DNA of 64,000 nt from Lichenicola sp964247735 (GCA_964247735.1 CAXTVS010000001.1:146997-210996); one strand, 5' to 3'. Positions 26,624 to 35,322 are shown, numbered from the stretch's first letter. Made by a program: numbers and translations. Notes: generated by a model from the letters alone, not told the origin.

Positions 26624-27037
26624 CTAATCATGCCGAGGTGCCAGGAATTGACCGCCGGTCTCGTTGCCTCTTTCGTCGCTGCCCATCGGGCTTCCCAGGT
26701 TGTACGCATTGCCGAACGGTGCCGTATCCGCACCGGTCATCGTGTCCCTGATGACCGTGTCGGCCTCCCAGGGCGCCCTGCCATCACCATAATCATTCAA
26801 GGGAGCCTTCCGGAATGATGGCCGTCTGCCGAGGACCATGATGTGTTCCTGGCCATCGTCATGACGGGGAGCGGCTGGTTGCAGGCTGGTCTGCATCGGA
26901 GGTGGAAAGGGCAGGCCCAAACCCGGAGCAGATTGTGCATGTGCCGCTGGTACAACGACATGAGGCAGGCTGAGCAGGACGATCGACCCGACAAGCAGGT
27001 TTCTTCCGTATCCGGCCATCCTGGGCAACCTAGCCAT
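26624..27037 (-). CDS. Secreted hypothetical protein
   Basis: The 137-residue product has a signal peptide (about residues 1-34, with VGSIVLLSLPHVVVPAAHA before QSAPG). The mature part is Pro- and Asp-rich, with no identified domain. ATG 27037 is a tentative start; GTG 27046 and ATG 27019 are alternatives. Codon use here is less GC-biased than in the surroundings, together with the neighbouring hydrolase, which may mark acquired DNA. Confidence 0.5.
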   Translation of the reverse strand: MARLPRMAGYGRNLLVGSIVLLSLPHVVVPAAHAQSAPGLGLPFPPPMQTSLQPAAPRHDDGQEHIMVLGRRPSFRKAPLNDYGDGRAPWEADTVIRDTMTGADTAPFGNAYNLGSPMGSDERGNETGGQFLAPRHD

Positions 27038-27266
27038 CCGGATCACATCTCACGGTTGGGTTGATAATTCGCCAGGACATGATCCATCCGGATCTTTGCG
27101 GACCTGGCCCATCGGCATGCGTGTTGGAACGGCGCGGAACCATGGGAACGGCTCGAACTTCGAGGTTCGACGGCCTCCATGAGCGATGCAATGGTCTCCC
27201 ATCGGTTGGCATGAGGTGCTGCCGCTGGCTCACCTTCGCCTGCACAACAACCAGGGAGCGCCTTGG

Positions 27267-28349
27267 ATGGCGAGCACCATGGGATCGCGAATCTGCTCTG
27301 GCAGCATCCTGCTCCGGAGCCTTGGCCTCGTCACCGCCGGCCTGATCTCCAGCCAGCCTGCGGTGGCCGATCCGGCACGACCGCCGTTCGATTCCGGTCC
27401 CTATCTCCATCCCCAGCGGCTGGTGACGATCACCCCTGGTCGCCGGCTCAACCTGTTCTGCACGGGCCATGGCAAGCCGGTAGTCATCCTGGACTCGGGC
27501 CTGGGTGGTCCGACCACCGCCTGGGCCTCCGTCCAGCCCGCTGTTTCCGGCCTCACCGAGGTCTGCAGCTACGACCGCGCCGGCGAAGGCTTCTCCGATC
27601 CCGGCCCCCTGCCGCGGGACACGGACGCGCTGGTGGACGATCTCCATGCTCTGCTGCACGCTGCCGGCCTGCCACCGCCTTATGTTCTCGTCGGCCACTC
27701 CCTTGCCGGCCTGAACGCAGTCCTGTTCGCGGACCGCTACCGTCCGGAGCTGGCCGGCATGGTGCTGGTCGATCCTTCCTTCGCCCATCAACAGGAGGCT
27801 TTCGGGACTGTTGCAGGCGTAGCCAAGGCGCTGGCTCAGGACGTTCCGGACCTGCGCCCATGTATGGATGCAGCGCGTACGCGGCATCTGCCGACGACAC
27901 CGTCGCTGGTCGACCTGTGTCTGGATCATGACCCGACATACTCCCCAGCGCTCACGAAGGTCCTGGACCGGATGGCACTGGGTACCGGCCACTGGTCTGA
28001 CCTGACATCCGAACTGGCCTCGTTCCGGCTTTCCCCCGGGGAACCAGGTCCGGATGTCGACAGCGCGGAGCTGGACCATGAAGCCCGCCCACTGGGTCAT
28101 CTGCCGCTGATCGTGCTGACGGCGGGCAACGGCAACTCGGGCTTCGACATTCCAGCGCCGCAGGACGCGGCCTTGAACCAGCTGCGGATGGCCGGTCACG
28201 ACCGGATCGCCGCCCTTTCCAGCGCAGGCCGGAACGAGGTGGTGCCGAACACCAGCCATTATATCCAGTTCTATCGGCCCCAGGTCGTCATCGCCGCCAT
28301 CCGGGAGGTCGTTGACGATGTTCGCGGGCGTCCCGAAGCTGGACGATAA
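27267..28349 (+). CDS. Secreted alpha/beta hydrolase
   Basis: The ATG at 27267, with an AGGGAG site nine bases upstream, gives 360 residues. A signal peptide (about 1-35, ending QPAVADP) is followed by an alpha/beta-hydrolase fold with VVILDSGLGGPTTAWA (oxyanion region), CSYDRAGEGFSDPG and the nucleophile elbow GHSLAG. The catalytic histidine is probably in NTSHYIQFYRP near the C-terminus. It resembles haloperoxidase or peptidase-type hydrolases, but the substrate is unknown. It lies in a patch of lower GC and less biased codons. Confidence 0.85.
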   Translation: MASTMGSRICSGSILLRSLGLVTAGLISSQPAVADPARPPFDSGPYLHPQRLVTITPGRRLNLFCTGHGKPVVILDSGLGGPTTAWASVQPAVSGLTEVCSYDRAGEGFSDPGPLPRDTDALVDDLHALLHAAGLPPPYVLVGHSLAGLNAVLFADRYRPELAGMVLVDPSFAHQQEAFGTVAGVAKALAQDVPDLRPCMDAARTRHLPTTPSLVDLCLDHDPTYSPALTKVLDRMALGTGHWSDLTSELASFRLSPGEPGPDVDSAELDHEARPLGHLPLIVLTAGNGNSGFDIPAPQDAALNQLRMAGHDRIAALSSAGRNEVVPNTSHYIQFYRPQVVIAAIREVVDDVRGRPEAGR

Positions 28350-28356
28350 TGAAGCG

Positions 28357-28367
28357 CCCCCCCCCCC
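28357..28367. repeat. Homopolymeric C tract (11 C)
   Basis: Eleven consecutive C bases lie 8 bases after the hydrolase stop codon, in the gap before the convergent mntR gene. Length is prone to slippage or sequencing error. It does not interrupt a called gene. Confidence 0.9.
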
Positions 28368-28481
28368 GGAGGCCTCGGGAAACTCCGCATCCTGTGTCAT
28401 GCGGTGTGACCATGGCGTCCCCATGCTGCCCCCTGGGCAGACATCGGGATCACCGCCGCCGGTCGTCCCCAGACCGGGACG

Positions 28482-28967
28482 CTACCGCCCGCCGCGCTCC
28501 AGGAACCGCTCGAACGCTTCCAGGGTCGAGCCGGACACGTGGTGCTCGATGCCTTCCGCGTCGGCCTCGGCGTCGGCTTCCGGCACGCCGACCGCGCGCA
28601 GCAGCGCCACCACCACGCGGTGGCGGCGCCGCACCGTGGCGGCCAGGGCGTGGCCGGCCTCGGTCAGGGCCACGCCGCGATAGGGCAGGCTGGTCACCAG
28701 CCCCTCCCGGCCCATCCGCACGATGCACTTGATCACGCTGGCATGCGACACGCCGAGGTGGCGGGCGAGCGCGGTCGGCCCGACCAGCGCGCCCTCGGCG
28801 CCGAGGTCGGCGATCAGCTCCACGTAGTCCTCCAGCAGCACCCGGGTCTGCGCGACCCGCGCCCGGTCGTGGTGCTCGGCCTGCACCGGCCGGTCGTCGC
28901 CGGACGGTGGGCCGGACGGTGGGCCGGACGGCAGGGCAGAAGCGGGAAGGACGGGTGCACGGCTCAT
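28482..28967 (-). CDS. mntR: Manganese-responsive DtxR-family repressor
   Basis: This 161-residue regulator has a low-complexity N-terminus (PSGPPSGPPSG, from a 12-bp DNA repeat), a winged helix about residues 55-105 (VGPTALARHLGVSHASVIKCIVRMGREGLV) and the metal-binding helices RHRVVVALLRAVGVPEADAEADAEGIEHHVS, which match MntR. In the presence of Mn(II) it should repress mntH. It is divergent from mntH across 65 bases that contain a perfect inverted repeat, its probable operator. Confidence 0.9.
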   Translation of the reverse strand: MSRAPVLPASALPSGPPSGPPSGDDRPVQAEHHDRARVAQTRVLLEDYVELIADLGAEGALVGPTALARHLGVSHASVIKCIVRMGREGLVTSLPYRGVALTEAGHALAATVRRRHRVVVALLRAVGVPEADAEADAEGIEHHVSGSTLEAFERFLERGGR

Positions 28968-28998
28968 CGCACCATCGAGCCTAGCGCCGTTCTTCCGG

Positions 28999-29026
28999 TT
29001 GACCGAATTGTAGCCCGAGCTACATT
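28999..29026 (+). promoter_or_regulatory. mntH promoter with overlapping MntR operator
   Basis: A sigma-70-like promoter reads TTGACC (28999-29004), 16 bases, TACATT (29021-29026). A perfect palindrome TGTAGC-N4-GCTACA (29009-29024) covers the spacer and part of the -10. Binding by MntR there would block polymerase. The predicted start is near 29033, on the mntH ATG itself, and no ribosome-binding site is visible. Confidence 0.7.
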
Positions 29027-29032
29027 GACCGC

Positions 29033-30307
29033 ATGACTACCCTCAGCGAGCGCACCCGCTTCACCCTGGGCGAGACGCTGGCCGGGCGCTCCCAGGGCCT
29101 GCGCGGCGTCCTGGCGCTGGCCGGGCCGGCGCTGGTGGCGTCGGTGGCCTATGTCGATCCGGGCAACTACGTCACCAACATCCAGGCCGGCGCGCGCTAC
29201 GGCTACGCGCTGCTGTGGGTGGTGCTGCTGGCCAACGCGATCGCGATGTTCTTCCAGGCGCAGTCGGCCCGGCTCGGCATCGTCACCGGACGCAACCTGG
29301 CCGAGCTGTGCCGCGAGCGCTACTCGGTCCGCACCGCGACCGCGATGTGGATCCTGACCGAGCTGGCGGCGATGGCGACCGACCTCGCCGAGTTCGTCGG
29401 CGGCGCGGTCGGGCTGTCGCTGCTGCTGCGCGTCGGGCTCCTGCCGGCGATGGCGGCGATGGGCGTGCTGACCCTGCTGCTGCTCGGCATGCAGGGGCGC
29501 GGCTTCCGCCCGCTGGAGGTGCTGATCGCCTCGCTGGTGGGGGTGATCAGCGTCAGCTACCTCCTCGAGCTGCTGATCGCGCCGGCCGACTGGGGTGCCG
29601 TGGCCCGGCACAGCCTGGTGCCGAGCCTTCCCGACGGCGGGGCGGTCACGCTGTGCATCAGCCTGGTCGGCGCCACGGTGATGCCGCACGCCATGTACCT
29701 CCATTCCAGCCTGACCCAGGACCGGGTGGCGCTGCGCGACGACGCGGCGCGGGCGCGGATGATCCGCTATTCCAACCGCGAGGTGGTGTTCGCGCTGACG
29801 ATGGCGGGGCTGGTCAACATGGCCATGGTGGTGATGGCCGCCTGCTTCCACGGCAGCCACTCGGAGATCGCCAGCCTGGACGGCGCGTTCCACACCCTGA
29901 CGCCGCTGCTGGGACGGGCGGCGGCGCTGATCTTCCTGCTGTCGCTGCTGGCCTCGGGCCTGTCGAGCTCGCTGGTCGCGACCATGGCCGGGCAGGTGGT
30001 GATGCAGGGCTTCGTCCGCACCCGGATCCCCATCTGCGTGCGCCGGCTGGTCACCATGGTGCCGTCCTTCGTGGTGATCGGGCTCGGCGCGAACGTGACC
30101 AGCGCGCTGATCTGGAGCCAGGTGGTGCTGAGCTTCGTGCTGCCGCTGCCCATGGTGACGCTGCTGGTGATCGGGCGCGACGCCCGGGTGATGGGCCGGT
30201 TCCGCATGGGCAGCCGGACCCTGCTCCTGGCCGGGGCGATGGTCGGCTTCGTCTGCCTGCTGAACGCCGCCCTGCTGCTGCAGACTGCCGGCCTGCTGCC
30301 GAGCTGA
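29033..30307 (+). CDS. mntH: Nramp-type Mn(II)/Fe(II) transporter
   Basis: This 424-residue inner-membrane proton-coupled metal importer has about eleven helices. The canonical metal-site motif DPGN is at about residues 42-45 in TM1 (AYVDPGNYVTNIQAGA). TM6 has GATVMPHAMYLHS, the MPH motif with the metal-coordinating methionine. With mntR divergent and an operator in between, manganese uptake is the likely role. It has no ribosome-binding site. Confidence 0.94.
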   Translation: MTTLSERTRFTLGETLAGRSQGLRGVLALAGPALVASVAYVDPGNYVTNIQAGARYGYALLWVVLLANAIAMFFQAQSARLGIVTGRNLAELCRERYSVRTATAMWILTELAAMATDLAEFVGGAVGLSLLLRVGLLPAMAAMGVLTLLLLGMQGRGFRPLEVLIASLVGVISVSYLLELLIAPADWGAVARHSLVPSLPDGGAVTLCISLVGATVMPHAMYLHSSLTQDRVALRDDAARARMIRYSNREVVFALTMAGLVNMAMVVMAACFHGSHSEIASLDGAFHTLTPLLGRAAALIFLLSLLASGLSSSLVATMAGQVVMQGFVRTRIPICVRRLVTMVPSFVVIGLGANVTSALIWSQVVLSFVLPLPMVTLLVIGRDARVMGRFRMGSRTLLLAGAMVGFVCLLNAALLLQTAGLLPS

Positions 30308-30380
30308 CCGCGCGGCCTCCCCTTGCGGAAGCCGGCGCCATTTGCTGCAACCGCCTCCTTCCCGGGGGAACCACCGTCCG

Positions 30381-31187
30381 ATGAGCGTCACGTCGAGCCT
30401 GACGTCGAGCCTGACCTTGGGCCACCTCGACACCCGGCAGCACCAGGCCGCCGCGGCCGCGGTGCTGCGCGTGCTGGAAGCGCACGACCTCGAGGTGGAG
30501 ACCGTGGCCGCGCCGGACCGCGACGCGCTGCTGCGGCAGGCGGAGGAGGGCGGCATCGACCTGCTGGCGACCGCCTGGCTGCCGGACCTCGATGCCGGCC
30601 TGGCGGAGCGCCTGGTCGATCGGAACCGCATGGAGGTGCTGGGCGGGGTGCTCTACCGCCCGTTCCTGCTGTGGGCGGTGCCGGCCGTGCTGGACCTGCC
30701 CGGCCTCCGTTCGCTCGACGACCTCCAACGGCCGGAGATCGCGGCCCGGCTCGACCGGACGATCGTGCTGCCGCGCCGGCTCGACTCCCACGCCCGCCGC
30801 GTCGCCGCCGCCTACGGCGTCGAGGCCGCCGGCTACCGGCTGGAGGTGCTGGACGACGAGGCGGCCCATGCGCAGGCCGAGGCGGCGCTCGACGCCGGGC
30901 GCGGCGCGGTGCTGCCGTTGTGGCAGCCGCACGCGCTGGCGCATGGCGGCCGGCTGCGGCCGCTCGCCGACCCGCAAGGGGTGCTGGGCGTCCCGCAGGA
31001 AGCGCGGCTGCTGCTCCGCGCCGGCCTGCGCGCCGTCCTCGACCCGGACCTCCTGGACGAGCTCGACGAGCTCACCCTGGGCAACCCGGTGGTGAGCGCG
31101 ATGGAGCACGCCATGCGCCGCGACGGCATGAGCGCCGACGAGGCCGCCGAGGCCTGGCAGCGCGGCCGCCTGACCCCGCGCGCGTGA
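30381..31187 (+). CDS. OpuAC-like glycine-betaine-type binding domain, no signal peptide
   Basis: The 268-residue protein resembles periplasmic OpuAC substrate-binding domains, with LGHLDTRQHQAAAAAVLRVLEAHDLEVE, then LLATAWLPDLDAGLAERL and a helical end TLGNPVVSAMEHAMRRDGMSADEAAEAWQRG. No signal peptide precedes it; the first 15 residues are Ser/Thr-rich and hydrophilic. A cytosolic role is therefore possible. Its stop overlaps the next gene by four bases (GTGA), coupling it to a methyltransferase. No permease or ATPase of an importer lies nearby. Confidence 0.65.
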   Translation: MSVTSSLTSSLTLGHLDTRQHQAAAAAVLRVLEAHDLEVETVAAPDRDALLRQAEEGGIDLLATAWLPDLDAGLAERLVDRNRMEVLGGVLYRPFLLWAVPAVLDLPGLRSLDDLQRPEIAARLDRTIVLPRRLDSHARRVAAAYGVEAAGYRLEVLDDEAAHAQAEAALDAGRGAVLPLWQPHALAHGGRLRPLADPQGVLGVPQEARLLLRAGLRAVLDPDLLDELDELTLGNPVVSAMEHAMRRDGMSADEAAEAWQRGRLTPRA

Positions 31188-32479
31188 CCCCGGCTGCCGG
31201 CGCGCCCATGGCCGGGGACCATGCCGGGGACCAGGCCGGCGACGACCGCGACCGCAGCCTCGCGGACCAGTACGAGGCCTATCCCTACCCGGCGCGCGAC
31301 CCGCGCGACGAGGCGAGGCGGCTGCTGGTCGGCAGCCCGAGCCACCTGCGCGAGGTCGACCACTGGGTGTTCGGCGCCGGGCGGCCCGCCTCCGAGCCGC
31401 TCCACGCCCTGGTGGCCGGCTGCGGCACCGGCGACGCGGCGATCATGCTGGCAGCGCAGATGCAGCAGGACGGGCGCCCGGGACGGGTGACGGGCCTGGA
31501 CCGGTCGGCGGCCGCGCTCGGCATCGCCCGGGCGCGGGCGGAGGCGCGCGGGCTCGGCAACATCGCCTTCCACCGCCGCTCGCTGCTCGACCTGCCGGCC
31601 GACGACCTGGGCTCGTTCGACTACATCGACTGCTGCGGGGTGCTGCACCACCTGCCCGACCCCCTGGCGGCGCTGCGCGGGCTGGAACGCTCGCTCCGGC
31701 CCGGCGGCGGCATGGGGCTGATGGTGTACGCGCCGCACGGCCGCACCGGCGTCTACATGCTGCAGGACGCGCTGGGGCTGCTGGCGCCGGTGGGCGATCC
31801 GCCGCCGGCACGCCTCGACGTCGCCAGGCGGGTGATGCGCCACCTGCCGGCCACCGCCTGGCTGCGCGCCAACGGCAACTTCGGCGACCACCTGTCCGGC
31901 GGCGATGCCGGTCTGTACGACCTGCTGCTCAACCCGCGCGACGCGTCCTATACGATCGACGCGTTCCTCGATCTGCTGGACCACGCCGGGCTGGAAGCCG
32001 CCTGCCTGCTGGAGCCGGCGCGCTACGACCCGGACCTGCTGCTGCCGGACCCGCGGCTGCGGGCGAGGACGGCGGCGCTGCCGCCGGCGGCCCGCGCGGC
32101 GCTGGCGGAAGCGCTCGCCGGCAACATGAACACCCACGTGGTCTACGCGGTGCGACGCGGCGAGGCGCCGCCGGCCCCGGACGCGGCCGCACCCGACGCG
32201 GTGCCGGTGGTGCGCGAAGGGCCGGCGGAGGCGCTCCTCGCCCGGATCGCCCCGGACGGGACCCTGCCGATGGCGTTCAACCAGCTCACGGTGCCGGTGC
32301 CCCTGCCGGCCCTGGCCAGGCCGATCCTCGGGCTGATCGACGGCGTGCGCAGCGTGGGCGCGATCGAGGCGGTCCTGGCCGGGCGCGGGATCGGGGCGGA
32401 CCGGTTCGCTCCCGCCTGGGCCGACACCTGGCGGGCGCTGTCGCGCTGCAACCGGGTGCTGCTGCGTCCGCCGCCGTGA
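31184..32479 (+). CDS. Class I SAM-dependent methyltransferase
   Basis: From the GTG at 31184 the protein is 431 residues; ATG 31208 is an alternative. The N-terminal motif DQYEAYPYPARDPRDEARRL is followed by the SAM motif VAGCGTGDAAIMLA near residue 83, GLDRSAAALGIARA and CCGVLHHLPDP. The C-terminal ~100 residues, containing MAFNQLTVPVPLPALARPILGLIDG, form an extra winged-helix-like domain. Both ends overlap neighbours by four bases. The methyl acceptor is unknown. Confidence 0.85.
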   Translation: MTPAAGAPMAGDHAGDQAGDDRDRSLADQYEAYPYPARDPRDEARRLLVGSPSHLREVDHWVFGAGRPASEPLHALVAGCGTGDAAIMLAAQMQQDGRPGRVTGLDRSAAALGIARARAEARGLGNIAFHRRSLLDLPADDLGSFDYIDCCGVLHHLPDPLAALRGLERSLRPGGGMGLMVYAPHGRTGVYMLQDALGLLAPVGDPPPARLDVARRVMRHLPATAWLRANGNFGDHLSGGDAGLYDLLLNPRDASYTIDAFLDLLDHAGLEAACLLEPARYDPDLLLPDPRLRARTAALPPAARAALAEALAGNMNTHVVYAVRRGEAPPAPDAAAPDAVPVVREGPAEALLARIAPDGTLPMAFNQLTVPVPLPALARPILGLIDGVRSVGAIEAVLAGRGIGADRFAPAWADTWRALSRCNRVLLRPPP

Positions 32480-33018
32480 CCGGGGCTTCAACGACCGGCC
32501 GGGCCGCGATCATCGTGTTCGGCGCCGGGGTGCGTCCCGACGGCAGCCCCACCCCGACGCTGGCGCGCCGGGTCGAGGCGGCATGGACGTTCGGCGAGCG
32601 GATGGCGACGCCGCCGTCCTACCTGCCGACCGGCGGGATCGGCCGCCACGGTCCGCCGGAAGCGGCGGTGATGGCGGCGGCCCTGCGCTCGGCCGGGGTG
32701 CCGGACGCGCGGATCCTGGTCGAGGACACGGCGCGCGACACGCTCGGCTCCGTGCTGGCCTGCCGGGCGATGCTGCGCCGGATGGGCCACCAGGGCCCGG
32801 TCTGGGCGGCCACCAGCGCCTACCACCTGCCGCGCTGCCTGCTGCTGCTCCGGCTGGCCGGCGTCCCGGCGCGCGCGGTGCCGCCGCCGCGGGCGCCGGC
32901 CTCCCACCGCTTCTGGCGCCGCTGGCGCTGGCGGCTGCGCGAGGTGCCCGCCATCCCGGTCGACGTCCTGCTCCTGTCCGGCCGCAGAACGATCGACAGG
33001 CTCCTGTCGAAACGTTAG
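32476..33018 (+). CDS. YdcF/DUF218 family protein
   Basis: The 180-residue protein starts at a GTG overlapping the methyltransferase stop. It has the DUF218 fold: AIIVFGAGVRPDGSPTPTLARRVEAA, YLPTGGIGRHGPPEAAVMA, ILVEDTARDTLGSVLACRAML and ATSAYHLPRCLLLLRLAG. The conserved basic and Ser/Thr residues suggest binding of a nucleotide or SAM-like ligand, but the reaction is unknown. No membrane helix is present, unlike several YdcF relatives. Confidence 0.88.
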   Translation: MTGASTTGRAAIIVFGAGVRPDGSPTPTLARRVEAAWTFGERMATPPSYLPTGGIGRHGPPEAAVMAAALRSAGVPDARILVEDTARDTLGSVLACRAMLRRMGHQGPVWAATSAYHLPRCLLLLRLAGVPARAVPPPRAPASHRFWRRWRWRLREVPAIPVDVLLLSGRRTIDRLLSKR

Positions 33019-33053
33019 TCTTGGGCCCGACCGAACCGTGTGGCGTGCCGTCC

Positions 33054-33932
33054 ATGTATCATCCCAGCGGCGCGGAAGCGCTCCACAAGACGTTCCGCGA
33101 CCGTAGCGACGAGAGCTGGCTCGACATCCTGGTCTCCTCGCTCCGCGTGCCGGACATCGAGGGCGTGGCGATGCCGGGTTTCCCGGCCGAGGAGCTGCAG
33201 CGCGAGATCCACGGCCACGCCGGCGAGGTGTCGCTGCACGAGGCGCACGTGTTCTTCCGCGAGATCAAGTCGTACTGCGCCTATGCCGGCCGGCCGCTGG
33301 CGCCGCACCGCACCATGCTGGACTTCGGCTGCGGCTGGGGCCGCATGCTGCGCCTGTTCATGAAGGACATCGAGCCGGCCAACCTGTTCGGCGCGGACAG
33401 CACCTCGCGCTTCCTGATGGAGGCCAGGCGCTGCAACCCCAGCGTCAACTTCCTGTCCTGCCAGCTCACGCCGCCGATGATCCTGGCCCCTGACAGCCTG
33501 GACTACGTGATCTCGTGGTCGGTGTTCAGCCACCTCGACGAGTTCCTGTCGCTGCGCTGGATCGAGGAGTTCTCGCGCCTGCTCAAGCCCGGGGGCCTGC
33601 TGCTGATCACCACCCAGAGCCGCCGCTTCATCGGCTTCTGCGCCGAGCAGCGTCTGCGCCGGGCCTCCGGGATCCGGCTCGACCATCCGTGGTACGAGGC
33701 CTGCGCCGACAGCTTCGTCGACGAGCCGCTGGAGAACTCGCGCTACGAGGCCGGCCACTTCCTCCATGCCGCCTCCACCCAGCCGCCGCATCCGCAGTCG
33801 CACTACGGCGAGGCGGTGATCCCGCGCGGCTACGTGGTCAAGAAGTGGGGCCACCTGTTCCGGCTGATCGACTTCCTCGACAACCCGGTCCGGCTGCCGC
33901 AGGTGCTGCTGGTGCTGCAGAAGCCGGGCTGA
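33054..33932 (+). CDS. SAM-dependent methyltransferase
   Basis: This 292-residue protein carries the motif LDFGCGWGRMLRLFMK near residue 98, then LFGADSTSRFLMEARRCNP, SWSVFSHLDEF and LLKPGGLLLITTQS, a standard class I methyltransferase core. Similar proteins occur beside glycan-modifying genes, but the target is unknown here. ATG 33054 is chosen; GTG 33045 is possible. It begins 35 bases after the YdcF gene. Confidence 0.88.
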   Translation: MYHPSGAEALHKTFRDRSDESWLDILVSSLRVPDIEGVAMPGFPAEELQREIHGHAGEVSLHEAHVFFREIKSYCAYAGRPLAPHRTMLDFGCGWGRMLRLFMKDIEPANLFGADSTSRFLMEARRCNPSVNFLSCQLTPPMILAPDSLDYVISWSVFSHLDEFLSLRWIEEFSRLLKPGGLLLITTQSRRFIGFCAEQRLRRASGIRLDHPWYEACADSFVDEPLENSRYEAGHFLHAASTQPPHPQSHYGEAVIPRGYVVKKWGHLFRLIDFLDNPVRLPQVLLVLQKPG

Positions 33933-33943
33933 CGCGCGCCAAC

Positions 33944-33968
33944 CGGATCGCGCCGCGATGGCGATCCG
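33944..33968. terminator. Hairpin after the methyltransferase gene
   Basis: An 8-bp perfect inverted repeat (CGGATCGC at 33944-33951, GCGATCCG at 33961-33968) with a 9-base loop lies between the methyltransferase stop and the next start. No U-run follows, so it is only a possible terminator. Confidence 0.35.
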
Positions 33969-34005
33969 ATGCGGCCGTCCGCGCCGCCCGGTGTAGGGTG
34001 CGGCG

Positions 34006-35322
34006 ATGAGCGCCGAACCCGAGCCGATCCTCCAGCCGCCGGACATCGCCCTGCATCCGCCGCGTCCCGGGCCGGGGCGCCCGGGGCTGTTGCGCATGAT
34101 GGGTCCCGGCCTGATCACCGGGGCGTCGGACGACGATCCGAGCGGGATCGCCACCTATTCCCAGGCCGGCGCGCAGCTCGGCTACGGCCTGGCCTGGACC
34201 CTGCTGTTCTCCTGGCCGCTGATGTGCGCGATCCAGGAGATCAGCGCGCGGATCGGCCGCGTGACCGGGCGCGGGCTCGCCGGCAACATGCTGCACCACT
34301 ACCCGGGCTGGATGGTGGGCTCGATCCTGGCAGCCCTGGTGGTCGCCAACGTCATCAACCTGGGCGCCGACCTCGGCGCGATGGGTGCCGCCCTGCAGCT
34401 GGTGGCGGGCGGTCCGCTGCTGCCGTACGTGATCGGCTTCGGGGTGCTGTCGATCGTGCTGGAAACGTTCGTGCACTACGCCCGCTACGTGTCGGTCCTG
34501 AAGTGGCTGGCCTTCTCGCTGCTGAGCTACGTGGCGGTGGCGCTGGTGGTGCACGTGCCGTGGGGACTGGTGCTGCACCGGCTCGTGGTGCCGCACGCCA
34601 CGCTCGACGGCGCCAGCCTGACGGTGATCGTGGCCGTGCTCGGCACCACCATCAGCCCCTACCTGTTCTTCTGGCAGGCGGAGGAGGAGGTCGAGGAGAT
34701 CGGGCAGCGGCCGGGCGCGGTGCCGCTGCTGCAGGGTCCCGACACCGCGGCGGCGGAGTTCCGGCGCATCCGCACCGACACCTGGATCGGCATGGGGGTG
34801 TCGAACCTGGTGGCGCTGTCGATCATGGTGACCACCGCCGCCACCCTGCACGCGCACGGCATCACCGACATCCAGACCTCGTCGCAGGCAGCGCTCGCGC
34901 TGCGGCCGATCGCCGGGCGCTTCGCCTTCACCCTGTTCGCGCTGGGCATCATCGGCACCGGGCTGCTGGCGGTGCCGGTGCTGGCCGGCTCCACCGCCTA
35001 CGCGCTGGGCGAAAGCCTGGGCTGGGTGGTCGGGCTGGAATACCGGCCGGCGCGGGCGCGTGCGTTCTACGGGGCGCTGGCGGCGTCGATCGGGCTCGGC
35101 TGCACCATGAGCCTGGTGCACGTCGACCCGGTGAAGGCGCTGTTCTGGAGCGCCGTGGTCAACGGGGTGGCGGCGGTGCCGGTGATGGCGCTGACCATGC
35201 GCCTGGCCTGCCGGCCGTCGATCATGGGCCGGTTCGTGCTGCCGCCCGCCCTGCGCGCGGTCGGCTGGATCGCGACCGCGGTGATGGCGGCGGCGGCGCT
35301 GGGAATGTTCGCCACCCTGTAG
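34006..35322 (+). CDS. Nramp-superfamily transporter with altered metal-site motifs
   Basis: The 438-residue protein has about eleven helices and the Nramp fold, but TM1 reads ITGASDDDPSGIATYSQAGAQ, with DPSG in place of DPGN. TM6 reads VLGTTISPYLFFWQ, lacking the MPH motif and its coordinating methionine. The acidic TM6-7 loop EEEVEEIGQRPG follows. These changes suggest a substrate other than Mn/Fe; Mg-selective Nramp relatives (NRMTs) also lack the methionine, but transport was not tested. It is the second Nramp gene in 5 kb and stands apart from mntR control signals. Confidence 0.85.
   Translation: MSAEPEPILQPPDIALHPPRPGPGRPGLLRMMGPGLITGASDDDPSGIATYSQAGAQLGYGLAWTLLFSWPLMCAIQEISARIGRVTGRGLAGNMLHHYPGWMVGSILAALVVANVINLGADLGAMGAALQLVAGGPLLPYVIGFGVLSIVLETFVHYARYVSVLKWLAFSLLSYVAVALVVHVPWGLVLHRLVVPHATLDGASLTVIVAVLGTTISPYLFFWQAEEEVEEIGQRPGAVPLLQGPDTAAAEFRRIRTDTWIGMGVSNLVALSIMVTTAATLHAHGITDIQTSSQAALALRPIAGRFAFTLFALGIIGTGLLAVPVLAGSTAYALGESLGWVVGLEYRPARARAFYGALAASIGLGCTMSLVHVDPVKALFWSAVVNGVAAVPVMALTMRLACRPSIMGRFVLPPALRAVGWIATAVMAAAALGMFATL

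Noticed and set aside
27030..28424. A 464-residue minus-strand frame opposite the hydrolase
   Set aside because: The plus-strand hydrolase has a signal peptide, a GHSLAG elbow and a ribosome-binding site; the opposite frame has no domain.
28899..28931. Short 12-bp tandem repeat considered as a CRISPR-like or regulatory array
   Set aside because: It has under three units, no spacers, and encodes a Pro/Ser/Gly run inside mntR.
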